Positions 38,837-50,846 are shown, numbered from the stretch's first letter. The stretch: 64,000 nt of DNA from Tetragonia tetragonoides (GCA_038025085.1 CM076153.1:8649501-8713500); one strand, 5' to 3'. A program made the numbers and translations. The notes: generated from the letters alone by a model not told the origin.

Positions 38837-40933
38837 TCATTTGGCAGCCCGCCAATCTCTCATATACTCGTCCATTTGGGATCGAGAACCTTCCGCTTGC
38901 TCCGGAGGAATCAAAGTAATGGCCTGCTCATGTAAGACGGCTAGACAATTCACCCACTGCAAAAAAGTAACAATGAGTGTGAGTTCAGAGATATGTAATA
39001 CGTAAAAAAATATATATATTTTAGTTTAGTTAATCACTTACATAATCGGTGTTGGATCGTGGAGGAATCACAGGTGCTGCAGCGTCACGTATCAGCCGAG
39101 GGTGGGAGTGAAGGTAGTACCATGCGAGGTAGTCATCCGTACATGCTGTGGGATCTGACGTGGATGCCTGAAACCCATGGAGACCAAGAATGTAAAATCC
39201 CGGGAACATACGCCAAGCATCAGATGAGATCCGTTCGGGGAAGACAACCTTGTACGAACGACTGCTCCATGACCTGATCGCTTTGACTGGCCTAAAGATC
39301 GGGGTTGGGATACTCTGTACGTACCCGATTTGTCGTAAACAACGACCAGGCATGTACGGTTCGATAATATCCCGATACTGTAGCCACCCCATGAATACAG
39401 TCCTCGGTACAGATACTGCCGGGTTAGAACCGTACGGCAGCCACACCACCTACGTAGAAATGTTGAAAGTTACGGTGAAGTAAAAAAACATAGCAAACGA
39501 CGAAATAAATCATGAACACCGATAACTAAATGACGTACCTCTGTCGCTCGCAGATGATCCAAGCGTCTACGTAAGGAGTCCAGTCGACCCATGTCCTTGC
39601 CCTCAGCCAGGGCACTCCATACGGACGCACGGGGAGCCTCGTCGTCCCCGACAACCATCCGCTCCCGATGAGGTCGGAAGCAGGGAAAGTACTCGTATAT
39701 CCATGCCTGCAGGAGAGTTAGGCATCCGCAGATGCCCTGAGAATCCCCGCGACTAGCTATACCGAGCTGACGATATAGGAAGGCGAGGGCAGCAGATCCC
39801 CAAGAGAAGTCATGCACCGTATCGACACCGTCGTCCATCACCTCCATCACGCAGGAGGGTCTAATACGGTTACCACTCTTGTCGACAAACAAGGTGGATC
39901 CAATAAGTAACCACATCCAAGCTGTCGCCTGGATGTCATCTATTTGCTCACGGCAAAGCTCAAAAACCGACTCCGTGAGGACCGCACCGCCCTGCCAGTG
40001 GCTACACATCAGTTCTTCTGGGCTGACCCCGAGAACCTCCATGGCCGCCGTCTGCAGCTGCCCATCCCGTCCCTCATTGGAAACGAGCTCTCCGTCTACA
40101 GGAATCCGAAGAATATGCCATACATCGTGCAACATGATCGTCATCTCTCCGAACGGCATGTGGAACGAGTTCGTATCCGGCTGCCACCTTTCCACGAATG
40201 CAGATATCAGGGGGAAGTCAATATGTCTGAACATAATGTCTGCCAGGTGTGATAACCCAGTCCCCTCGATCTGGGCCCTCATCTCGGCCGACATCTCCGC
40301 TCGCCACTGACTCAGCCGCTGACAGACATTCCATCGGTTCTGACACTTCAAGAGACCCCTCATCTCTCCATTCCACATACGAGACGCTACGTGGCCCAGG
40401 AAGCTCGGTATGACGCTATCATCCGCCGGCCCACCGGGCACAGGCTCTGTAACAAGCCACGTAGTGTCGTCCTCCGCTCTAGATCGTTTGACAGTACTGG
40501 ACGACCCAGTACTAACAAACCTACCGCCTCTGCCCTTCACCACGCGCCAATCTGAGGATAATTCGACGCCAATCTGATCATCGTCTTGCTCACCGGAGTA
40601 GAACTCGCTAGTTGCGTAATCGTCTTGCTCAGCAGTCATCTCCCTCATCCGAACTGCCTCTCTCTGTCTCCGTACAGAGGCATTAATCCCGCGCGTCCTC
40701 GTGTGACGCGGTCCTGAACCAGCTAGTTCACTAAATAACCGAGGCACCGATTTACCGGCTCCTCCTATCTATCATTTCACATTTTTAATTAATTAAACAA
40801 TAATCAATAATAATAATAATAATAATAATAATAACGATAAATAATAATAATAATAATAATAACAATAAATAATAATAATAATAATAATAACAATAAACAA
40901 TAAATAATAATAATAATAATAATAATAACAATA

Positions 40934-40965
<32 letters not shown>

Positions 40966-41446
40966 TAAATAATAATAATAATAATAATAAATAATAATAA
41001 TAATAATAATAATAAATAATAATTTTTTTTTGTGTCGGTCGTCTGGTCTCAAATGACGGCCGTTCTCGACTCACCCTTGGGTGAGTCGCCTGAGACCGGC
41101 GACTCACCCAAGGGTGAGTCGTCTGCCGATCTCGACTCACCCAAGGGTGAGTCGTCTGCGACCGACGACTACCCTTGGGCGAGTTGAGATCGGCAGACGA
41201 CTCCGACGACTACCCTTGGGCGAGTCGAGATCGGCAGACGATCGACGCAAAAAAAAAAAAAAAAAAAACACAACTTCAATTCATAACTTCACGATTCAAT
41301 TCAAGGCAAAAAATATTCAATTCAAGGCAAAAAAATTTCAATTCAAACAAAAAAAAAAATTTCGAAAAGTTACCCCCCCCACGCCGTCGGTCGCCGCCTC
41401 CCTCGTCGTCGAAACCTCTGCCGCCGCTGCCGCTAGCACTTGACAT
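38837..41446 (-). CDS. Plant mobile domain (PMD, MAIN/MAIL1-like) protein of the MULE
   Basis: A plant mobile domain protein predicted at 608 residues from four exons on the minus strand: 41446-41374 (MSSASGSGGRGFDDEGGGD), 40764-39539, 39449-39042 and 38956-38837. All junctions are GT-AG and phases join. The large exon opens without an ATG, so the Gly-rich first exon, 190 bp from the right element end, is the likely start. The PMD core is clear: HLADIMFRHIDFPLISAFVE, PFGEMTIMLHDVWHILRIPV, then a Trp-rich section and VVWLPYGSNPAV with YRDIIEPYMPGRCLRQIGYV. The N-terminus is Arg/Ser rich and acidic. PMD proteins occur both in host genes that silence repeats (MAIN, MAIL1) and inside transposons; the molecular activity is not known. 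Codon pattern and context say this copy belongs to the MULE. Confidence 0.85.
40803..41023. repeat. (TAA)n tract in the PMD intron
   Basis: About 220 bp of taa/aataat repeats with occasional caa, in intron 1 of the PMD gene. It is the inverted counterpart of the (TTA)n tract at 35801 and three times as long. Long Ile/Tyr-only open frames across it are artefacts. Confidence 0.92.
41067..41250. repeat. Right array of 20-bp palindromes in the PMD intron
   Basis: Five units related to gactcacccttgggtgagtc or gactcacccaagggtgagtc, separated by cgcctgagaccgg/cgtctgccgatct-type spacers; the last two units lack two bases (gactacccttgggcgagt). It lies in intron 1 of the PMD gene between the (TAA)n tract and the first exon, the mirror position of the left array. 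Confidence 0.9.
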
Positions 41447-42035
41447 GGTCGTGGTGGTGGTGGTGGTGGTTGCCGGTGTGATGATGTGGTGGTGAGGATG
41501 AGTGAGGAAGAGAGGATGAGTGAGAGTGAGTGAGGAAGAGAGGATGAGTGAGAGTGAGTGAGGAAGAGGGGTGAGGGTAAAATTGGAAATTGGGGGGGCG
41601 GTAGCTAGTAAAAAGGGGCGGTATTTAGCAATTCACTTTTTTTTTTCGGTTTTTCGGTTAACCGTTTTAGTGATATCAGGAATCGTAACCGTACCGAAAA
41701 TCGAAATTATTTATCGGTACAGTTACCGTATCGAAATTCAAATAAATTTTCGGTACGGAAACCTATTTTTCGGTACGATTTTACACGGTTACGGTACGGT
41801 TTTCGGTTACAATTTTTTATGAACAGCCCTACATATTAGTACTATTATTCAGATTAGCTTAGTTTAGCTAGGTAAGATTAGTTTATTAATTTCAATAAAT
41901 TTTAACTTCAAATCGTTTCAATTTAGTTTGCTAGTTTTAAGTCGGGAAAAAAACACTTATAGTTAAAAATCTGAACTCACTTATTGGATATTATTCCAAA
42001 GACTTTTCCAAACTGTCTCCTAGTTGTATATCATA

Positions 42036-42110
42036 GGGGATTGCTAAATATAAATCGCCAAATTACTAAACGCAAATACATTTTTCCACAATACCCTTGC
42101 CATATTTCCC
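42036..42110 (+). repeat. Possible lone MULE terminus
   Basis: The string ggggattgctaaatataaat followed by cgccaaattactaaacgcaa has the same layout as the right end of the nested MULE (ATTGCTAAATACCGCC then TTACTAG.TACCGCC), followed by CT-rich text. No partner end was found. Confidence 0.35.
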
Positions 42111-43116
42111 ACACCATTCTCTCTCCTTCCTTTTACTCTCTGTCAGTTCTCCCTTTCTCTCTCATCTTCTTTGAACAAACGTTAAACAACCAACCACTGC
42201 CTTGAGTGGGGCTGCGCCGGGGTGGGTGATTGATGGGTCGGAAGTCGGCCGGCGGTGGGCCATTAGTTGTGTGGGCCGTGGGTATGGGGTGGCAACGTTG
42301 CTCGACGTGCTCAGCCCCGCAGCCACTTCGCATCTCTCTCCTCCCTAACTGTAAGTCACCAGCCACCACCATCAGTTGCACCCACACGCCGGCGACCCTA
42401 ACCACCACCCACACGCCGACTCCAGCCTCCGCTGATCTTTCGTTCAACTCCAACCACTCCTTAGCCACCACCCTTAACCCTAAAGATTGTATAATTAAGA
42501 GAAGTTCAAATTCTAATAATTGTAATTATTTTATAAAGATCATCAATAATTGCATCAAAAAAATTTCTCTCAAATTAGAGACATCATCTATGTTGATCTT
42601 AGCAATGAAAAAAGAGAAACATAATCGACAAATTTTGAAAGGAAATAGCATAAAAGTTGAAAGTTGTGTTTCATTTTAAAAGGATACTTTGAAAACTATT
42701 GTGACACAAATATTTGTGTTTAGTAATTTAGAATTTATGTTAAAAAATTCCGATATCATATCATGAAATTATGAATTACTCTAAAGTCACACCTTTCACA
42801 TTATAATAGTAACAGTTGGCATAGAAAGTTTGTGCGTCGCGCTGATATTATGGAAATCAGTATCTTCTTCATCTACTAAAAAAAAATAAGACTTTCATTT
42901 ACTAAAATATAGAGTCAGATTTTTCTCCTTTAGTTTACTTAAAAGAGATCTGTCATTTCATTAGGTAAATAGAAGCAAGTGAAATTCCAAACTTTGTGAT
43001 GATCTAAACAAGCACTGACGCAACCAAAATCTGCCAAATTATCTGACTGTGACATAACTAAAGATCAAAATCTTTTTCGGGCATTCAAAATTTCCATTAA
43101 ATTATCTTTCTTTGAT

Positions 43117-43389
43117 TCCCTCTAATCCACTAGTAGTTAATCTATTTCACTAAGATGTTTACACTTTATTTTTTAAGATCAAAGTTCACAAATTTTGACC
43201 ATGAATTAGTGAAAAAATACAAATATTTATAATGTAAAAATGGTATTGTAGATTCATTTTAGAGAATACTTTTGAAAAATTAAAATTTTATAATCTATAT
43301 ATGTATATAATTATAATTATCTACGGTCAAAGTGGTGTATTAAAGATCGTGTAAAAACAAATGTAAACATCTTCATAAAACGGAGGGAG
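43117..43389. mobile_element. Degraded Stowaway-like MITE
   Basis: The right end reads aacatcttcataaaacggag followed by ggagta, and the left has ccctct then aagatgtttacac, which pairs with gtaaacatctt on the right. A TA follows the right end (43390-43391); the left TA is lost. Confidence 0.5.
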
Positions 43390-44033
43390 TATTATATAAC
43401 AGTCCATTATATATTCATACTTTTAGAATTCCCATACTCTCAATTAACAAGAATCTCCTTCATCACGTTGGTTGCTATCTTCAAAATCATCTTTCTCATT
43501 TAAAATCTCCACCGTACACGTATCCCCCTAAAAATTGGAAATCATTAAATAAATATCACTCTATCCAAAAATATTCCCAGATTTCTCGATGCACTCCAAA
43601 AAAGACTCCCCTTGCATCTTCTCACTCCACTCTCACTCTCTCTCCTCCCCCACTCTCACTCTCTCCACTCCACCAACCACACACGGCCACGTGTACTTTT
43701 AGCTTTACTAACACAGCGCGTGACACAAAACGCGCGTGGTACCCTGTTTGTTTTCAGTCCACTTTCGTCTTCCCTGGTTGAGAAAATTCCGCCACTCTCC
43801 TCAATTTAATAACCACACCAATTCACCAAACCAAACACGCCCTTCCCTTTCAAACCATTTTTATTTTTTTTATTTCCTAAAATACCCTTCTATTTTCCTT
43901 AAATTTTCCTTTTTATACCACTTCCCTTTTTTTGGCCACTGTGTGTGTATAGTGTATGTTCATTTTTCTCTCTCTATTTACTAGTCACCAAAAAAACTGG
44001 GTGTATTTATTATTTTCTGGGAGGAGAGAGAAA

Positions 44034-47000
44034 ATGAAGGAAATGGTGAGGCTAGACTTGGATCGTGATGATGATGGAGGTTCTGACGAGCTTTTGTTAT
44101 CAGGCGACAATGGCGGAAGTGTGGACCACTCATGGCGGCTAAATTTCGATGATTTTCATGTTTCTCCTGAGCACAAGGAAAAACCACCTCGTAAACTCCA
44201 CGATTGTCTTGGGGTTTTAGGTAACTAACTCAACTTAACCAAAAAAGTTTTAAACTTCACAATCAGTTCTTAGTTTTGTTTTCTTAACTTCTGTTAATTT
44301 TGGAAATATTAATCTCAGTGGAAGTGTTTTGGTTGGAGAATTACTGTTCTTTTTTTAGTATTGTTAATGAAATAAAATTATATGGAATTGATTCTTTGGT
44401 ATGAGATGTGAGTTGGGTATTTGCTATTTTTATGTTTTGAGTGTTAAAACAGTATTGGGTCCTTTTCTGTGGGATTTTATATTATATGGGTAGTGAATAC
44501 CTAGTGTTGTTGCTTTTGGGGTCTTTTTGGGTTCGAATTTCGGCTTATTTTGTGATAATGGCTTTAGTAGTTAAATAAGCAACAACTTTGATGGATTTTA
44601 GCAAGTTTGGTTGGATGAGACAGAATTCTAACTTCTTTTGGTGTATTGGGTTTTATTGGGTGAGCTTGGATCTTACCTGACTAGAATATAAGCTAAAAAT
44701 AGGGGTTCTATTTTACACCTGTGTAGAGGTATTAGATTCCTTCTGGTGCACAAAGGTTGTACTATGATATACCATATGTTGTTATGAGTTGGATATATGA
44801 TATAGTATAGATTGAGCTCTTCTACTAGTTCTATGAACTACCACCGGTTGGTGAGGTCTGGGTTGATGGAGGTGCTAAAATCTGGAAGTGACGGCAATAT
44901 TTGTAAGTTTGTTTGATTTCCACTTCATCCCGATGCATTTGTGGCTTCTGTAGTTTCTAATCAAGGTTACATGGAACCCGCTACAAGCCTAGATTTGGAT
45001 ACATTTTACAAGTTTTGAACTTACGCCTTTTTGCTTATGACTTGTGTGATTGGGCATTTGGGAGTTGGGACTGGATTGACGCTTACGAGTTTCAGTGTCC
45101 ATGTCCAAGTGTCTAGGTAAACCAGTTTCTAGCTAACCCTACTGTATTGGGTTTTCTGACATCTACTCCTTTTTGAGGAGTCTTTTGCTGGAAGTAGGCA
45201 ATCTATATCGTGTGATGTGTTCATGTATCAGAGAAGTTTAATGCTTGGATGTCATAGTTCTTTCAGACGTATTGATATTGGTTACTACTTACTTGTGAAA
45301 CCTTGTTATGTAGGGAGTATTAGCGATGCTGGTACTCAAGTGGTAACCAATGGATTATTGCAAGCATAGTAAAGCTATTAAAGCTTTGAAGTAACGCAAG
45401 TCATAAATGTATTCTTTTTGTATTTTTGATGTTTCCAGGGCCAGAAGATGATGTGGCTGTGTACTATCAGCAGCAAGTAGAAATGCTGGAGGGTTTTAGT
45501 GAAATGGATGCCTTGGCAGAGCGTGGGTTTGTGCCGGGGTTGTCAAAGGTTTTCATTTATAGCTTGACTCGTCACCATTGGATATAGTTTCTGCAAGTTT
45601 CTGTTTCATTGGAAGCGAAAGGTTTTCATGGCTTGGACTGACTTGACTGTTTATAATTGCTGCAGGAAGAGCGAGAAAGTTTGGCTAAAAGTGAGACTTT
45701 TGCCATCAGGATATCAAATGTTGCCAATATGGTTCTTTTTATTGCCAAGGTTTATGCATCAGTAAGAAGTGGGTCATTGGCGATCATTGCATCCACATTG
45801 GATTCACTTCTTGATCTGCTATCTGGTTTTATTCTGTGGTTCACTGCATTTTCTATGTCAACACCAAACCCGTACCAATACCCGATTGGAAAGAAACGCA
45901 TGCAGCCACTGGTTAGTGATGCTTTCTGGATTTGCCATCATACTCTTGTATATGGTTTGCTGTTATTGGCTATGCATGTTGAAGTATCTTCTGGAAAGAA
46001 GTTAGAATTATACTGTGGGGAGAATGCCAAGTCAAAGGTGTTCTTGTTCCTTATTCGGAATTTCATATTAATAAAGCATCTCTGAAGCTCAAGGTCAACA
46101 ACTAAAGTCTTAGTTACCGCGGTTATCTGTTTTTCTCAATCGAGTACTGGTTTGCTATTGTGAATTAAAAGAATAATGTTGCTGCAAGATGCTGTTTTCT
46201 TTTTCCAAATTTAAAAAGAATAGTAGTTCAGAGCTTAGGTGATATTTGAAGTTCAAATATTTCTCTATCAACGCATTATTCATCGTAATGATGAAGAAAC
46301 CCCTCTACTCACTGACTTGCAAGTACCTGTGCTATGGGAGGAAATCTTTTACTTTCACTATGACAACTTCTCTCAGTCCCCTTCCCTTGTGATTTTTAGC
46401 CAGGCAGTGGGCTATGCGATAGAATCCCAATGTTAGGCTATATTGTTTTATCCTGATGGAGGAACTGACAATAGTGCCGAAAGATCTCACTACGAGTCTA
46501 ATTTTCTTCTCATGAATTACATTTGATGACTACTAATGAAACAAAGAATATTAAGAATAACTAAATTGGGGAAGTTGTGCTTCAGGATCTTTATCTATAG
46601 CTATTAGAAAGTCTTATGTCTTTCCACTTTTGACAAGTTTGTTGGACAGGAGTCTGAAAATGTTGGCCTATTTAAGATTGGCCAATAATGTTTAGGCTAT
46701 CTTCTGTACCTTGTGATTCATGTCTTATCCCCTTAGGTTAGAATTGTGTATGTGGTGCAACCTGACTTAGTATTATCCTATCTATTACTGACTTAGTTTA
46801 ACTGCACCCTCTCCTCCCGAGACTACAAAGAAGTTTCCGTGTGCCATGAGTCATCTACTGCAAAGAACTCCTTTGTCTGGACATATGACCTTCTACAAAT
46901 GGAAGAGCCAGACGTGTACACGTGTTATTGTTTTTGTATGAACATTAGTAATATTCAGGTTGAAATTTATCGGATGGGAAATCCTATGACTTTTTCTCTT

Positions 47001-49355
47001 GTCAATGGTACTTTCTACATCATGTTAGTTTGTGCTCCTGGGAACCTTAGAAGGGTTGCTGATTGTCAGCATATCTACCATTATCTAAAAGGAGGTGGCA
47101 TGAATAAGAGATTTAGAGAAAAGAGAAAAAGAAACATAGATGAACATACACAAAATTTATCTTTATCAAGATGTTAAGCTTTCCCCTATTGCTGTTTAAT
47201 TAGGTTATGTTGAAACTTTGGGTCTGCATATACAATTCTGAATGATGTAAGCTACTCAGCTTGTGCTTTCTTTTTCCTTACATCTAAGTCCGTGATGGAT
47301 GGGGAAGAAGAATAAAAAGTCCATGCAGGATGGTATTTTATTTTCAGTGGCTTGTCTTATTTTATTCACGTAGTTTGATTAAGTGGTGAATAATGCATCA
47401 AGTTAATTGAATATATGTTCAGTACTCATTTCCACGCCTATGACATGTTCTGTGCAGGGAATCCTTGTTTTTGCTTCTGTCATGGCTACATTGGGCTTGC
47501 AGATTATACTGGAGTCAGTGCGGCAGCTCTTATCTGATGTAAATCTCTTTCTTCATATGTTCCTTGGCAATTGGCACGTATAGATGTCTGGCTTACCTAG
47601 ATGAGTTTTGACTTTTGACACATTTGAATCATCTGTGTTGCCAACTTTGCCGTATTGAACTTGACATGTTTTATTCTCATCATATCTGACATCAAAATTT
47701 GGTGGGCTCAGGAGAGTGATTTCCACCTGTCGAAGGAACAAGAGAGCTGGCTCGTGGGCATCATGCTATCAGTTACTTTGGTTAAACTTCTATTGGTCCT
47801 TTACTGCCGCTCTTTCACCAATGAGATAGTCAAAGCTTATGCGCAGGACCACTTTTTTGATGTTATCACCAATATAATTGGCCTTATTGCTGCACTCCTG
47901 GCTAATTACGTTAGTGATTGGATGGATCCTGTTGGAGCTATTATTGTAAGTGAAACCCCCCTCCCTCGTATTTGCTGAGGCGTCTTACCATTAGTATAGC
48001 TAAACCAGCGTTATGACTTTTGATGGCTTGAAGCAGTACCGTTTTACAATTCACCAATGGTAGGATTATTGATCTCTTGTAGCTAATAGGGAATTTAGTG
48101 ACGAGGCAAGGGGGCCATAGAGTGGTAAAAAAAGGATTGATGCCTAACAACAGTCCCCAGGAAGCAAATGATCCATCATATCAAGCATGTTTTTCCATAG
48201 GTCTATAAGTGTACTGCTACATTTTGGAAGTTGACCTCTTCTTTGGTCCTTCACAGCTTTGTTTTACATTGTACTCATGTAGGAATTTATTCTCAATATA
48301 ATCGAAGGAAAGAGTCTATAGTCTCCAAATCAATGATGGAACCACTTGGCCACTGTATAGGTTTCTGATTCAGAAAAGCCTGCATCCTGTGTGAAAAGTG
48401 ATTTGATGTTCTTTATTTCACCATCTGATGTTTCAAAGTTTAAGCTGTATGTGGTTATCGATTAAGCTTCATGTAACAAGCATGGCCAGATTTAAATTTC
48501 TAATAATTGAACTCTTGTCCTATGTGAATGAGAGTTTCTGCAATTATAGGAATGTCTTGTTTACTGAATTATCTTTTTGTTCCCAAGATTCCTCTAAACG
48601 TGCTTGATGGGCTTTTGCCCTTGGTGCTGGAATCGAACTCACAGCCCTTAATAAGAAGTAGACACTATTTTATGTTGTTCAGCAAATCGCCTTCGTTCAT
48701 GATCATGCTAGGATTTTTTTGTTTATAGCACTAGGACTGAATAGTTAGGCTTATATAGTAAAGCATTGTAACAAAACGCGAAACATTAACTTAAAGGATA
48801 GAAGCCATGAAATGATTACAGAGCTGTAAGCAAGCTGATGATTTTGGAGTCCATGTCTCAAAAATTCGGTGTGGACGTGTGGGTGTAAGAACTCTTAATT
48901 CACGGCTTTCTTCTTTCTGCTGTTTGCAATAATTAGCATATTAATTATTTCTTGCTTTTATATTACCTTAAGAGTGCTCTGATGCTGATAATGAGTTTCT
49001 TCTCTTGCAGCTTGCAATCTACACAATACGTACATGGTCAATGACTGTATTGGAAAATGTAAATTCGTTGGTTGGAAAATCTGCCACACCAGACTATTTG
49101 CAGAAATTAACTTACCTCTGTTGGAACCACCACAAGGCCATCAAGCACATTGACACAGTCCGGGCATACACATTTGGGTCACACTACTTTGTCGAGGTTG
49201 ACATAGTCCTGCCTGCGGGCATGCCCTTACAGGAGGCACACGACATTGGGGAATCTTTGCAAGAGAAACTTGAACTCTTACCTGAAATAGAACGTGCTTT
49301 CGTTCACCTCGACTATGAATTCTCTCACAAACCTGAACATGCTCAAGCCTACTAG
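44034..49355 (+). CDS. MTP11: Mn-type cation diffusion facilitator, MTP11-like
   Basis: Proton-coupled Mn transporter of the CDF family that loads Mn into Golgi/pre-vacuolar compartments, giving Mn tolerance. Six exons: 44034-44220, 45439-45548, 45666-45911, 47458-47538, 47712-47945 and 49011-49355; 400 residues. The N-terminus holds [10 protein letters not shown] and [20 protein letters not shown]. Metal-binding DxxxD motifs, as in the Mn-CDF group, are DSLLD (145-149) in the second and DHFFD (254-258) in the fifth membrane helix; family members have six helices. The C-terminal cytosolic domain contains [20 protein letters not shown] and [20 protein letters not shown]. The match to the MTP11 subgroup rests on motifs such as KEQESW and [18 protein letters not shown]9/10 differ there. 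All introns are GT-AG. No defects are seen. Confidence 0.93.
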
Positions 49356-50846
49356 TAGATGGCAACACGCCGAAAAATTGTTGACGACAGGGCCGTCTTG
49401 TGTGCTTTATGCATCCATAGTTCCATGCTAACAGAAGTTGGTTGTAGTCACACTGCTGACATCAAAGAGAGCATCCACCTAATTGAGCTGTAAATGATAT
49501 ATGCACCTGGGTTTGTTGCCTGAAATTCAAGAATGGGTGCCGTGGAATAGTTCTAATTAGTGATTACCAATAGACAAATCAAATTTTGGCTCTAGCATCA
49601 GAAGTAATATGCTAGCAGATTAAAATTGTGAATGCCTGAACTTATGTGCGTAAGCGTAAATATGAAAATGAATGCTTTGAAATTATTTTCAGGCTTTCAG
49701 CTTATGTTCTAGCAGGTATTGCAAATGTTCATAACTTCATAAGCTTCAGTTTGGGGTGGGTAGTGCATTGACGCCCCTACTTGGTTTCAGCAACAATTTG
49801 GGTTCGAGTCTCATTACCATGAAAATTGGAGGTTTCCTTGCTATTCAAAAGAAGGAAAAGTAAAAAAAAATTGTTTGGATGATGATATATGATGTTTGGA
49901 TGATGATATATGTTATCACTACTCTTTTAGAAGTACTTAGAAATGAGGCCTTTTTTCTCTCTTCATCCTACGAAATAAGCCATGTTCGTATACAAGTTCA
50001 ATTTCATTCCGTTAAACAATCGTTAGGAGTAAATGCTACTCGTAAATAACGGGTGCAGAAGATCAAGCTCAGCCGATGTTGAAACTTTGAAGTCAATTTA
50101 AGCTCTAACTAAAAATCAAGGAAAGATTTGCCTCCCCTAACCCAATATTTTTTTTTTACATAAAACGCTCCTTTAAAGCCAAAACGCCTTTGTCATCACC
50201 CCCTTCCTTATTTCTCCCTTAATTAGATTTTTTTTGGTTCACTTAAGACTCACTTTTCCCATTTTACCACCACTTGCACCCATATAACATGCACATGATT
50301 TCTCACATTTTATTCAACAATAAAACCGTTTAAAAGATGAAAGTAAATTATAGTAATTCCAAATGACGATTTATGTGCAAGTGCAACTATCTAAGATAGA
50401 GTTGTATCACTTATATGCAAAAATGCCACAACGTCTTTTATGGCCATTCGCTGATTGTACTAGTCCAAATATGAGGGAGAGACCGACAATATTCTCATAA
50501 AAAGCTTATTTTATTTTATTGTATTCTATAAAATCATTATAATTTTTCACAATGCCGTAGTTTTGGAGTTTTTATCGATTCTTATTGTTTAGACCCCGAG
50601 TCCTTCCACAGATGAATGACGTGGATATCCCCCCAATCTCTCTCTTCTCCCTCCTCCTCTTTTCTCTCCAGTGTTCACCCTCCCTCCTTGGGTCTAGGTG
50701 GACTAACGGTGGTCTGGACATTAATTTGCCAATTTCATTTCATTTCATTTCCTTTGCCATATCCTTTTGCGAACCTTTTCGCCTTTTTCTCTCTCCTCCC
50801 ACTTACCCTTCACGCAGCCGCCAATCCCACCACCACCACCACCAGA
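49356..50846. other. Intergenic region between MTP11 and DAP aminotransferase
   Basis: The first 350 bp are probably the MTP11 3' UTR. At 49755-49870 a segment with a B-box-like gggttcgagtctca and a short A-rich tail may be an old SINE without a target duplication. The last 250 bp hold the CT-rich leader of the next gene. Confidence 0.45.
49755..49870 (+). repeat. SINE-like fragment
   Basis: The gtgggtagtgcattgacgcc region resembles an A box, gggttcgagtctca a B box, and an A-run of nine follows at about 49863. No flanking direct repeat could be assigned. Confidence 0.35.

Larger units (their letters stand above)
35309..41636. mobile_element. Autonomous-looking Mutator-like element (MULE)
   Basis: A 6,328-bp element. 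The left end GTGTTACTAAATGCCGCCCC matches the reverse complement of the right end, GTGAATTGCTAAATACCGCC; similarity continues inward through ccaattttgccc and CT-rich text, the palindrome arrays and the TTA/TAA tracts. T-runs of at least nine flank it (35300-35308 and 41637-41645), fitting a 9-bp MULE target duplication in a poly(T), though a homopolymer makes the exact ends uncertain by a few bases. It carries two convergent genes: transposase-OTU on the plus strand and a PMD gene on the minus strand, whose stops are about 224 bp apart. All reading frames are open, so it may be recent or active. Confidence 0.85.
34542..41831. mobile_element. hAT-like element split by a nested MULE
   Basis: Ends are TATGACCGTTCA (left) and TGAACAGCCCTA (right), an imperfect 12-bp inverted repeat of the hAT form TAGGGCTGTTCA. 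The element is flanked by the exact 8-bp duplication CATATTAG at 34534-34541 and 41832-41839, the length made by hAT transposases. Next to both ends are many copies of cggttaccgtaccgaaa-type strings in both orientations, which would be subterminal repeats. Its own DNA is 34542-35308 (0.77 kb) plus 41637-41831 (0.2 kb); the rest is the inserted MULE. No hAT transposase is present, so it is non-autonomous. Confidence 0.82.
41840..44033. other. Intergenic region upstream of MTP11
   Basis: Contains a possible lone MULE end at 42036, a GC-rich stretch (42200-42470) with no coding pattern I recognise, a probable Stowaway MITE (43117-43389) and the MTP11 promoter. A G-box (CACGTG, 43688-43693) lies 340 bp before the MTP11 start. 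Confidence 0.45.

Noticed and set aside
40804..41140. Open frames made of Ile and Tyr runs on the minus strand
   Set aside because: They are translations of the (TAA)n tract in the PMD intron; no coding pattern.
42230..42679. 149-codon open frame in the GC-rich block
   Set aside because: No recognisable motif, biased composition, no splice context; kept only as a possible captured fragment.
50616..50846. Longer N-terminus for the DAP aminotransferase from an upstream ATG
   Set aside because: The added stretch is CT-rich leader without family similarity; the ATG at 50847 starts a normal transit peptide.
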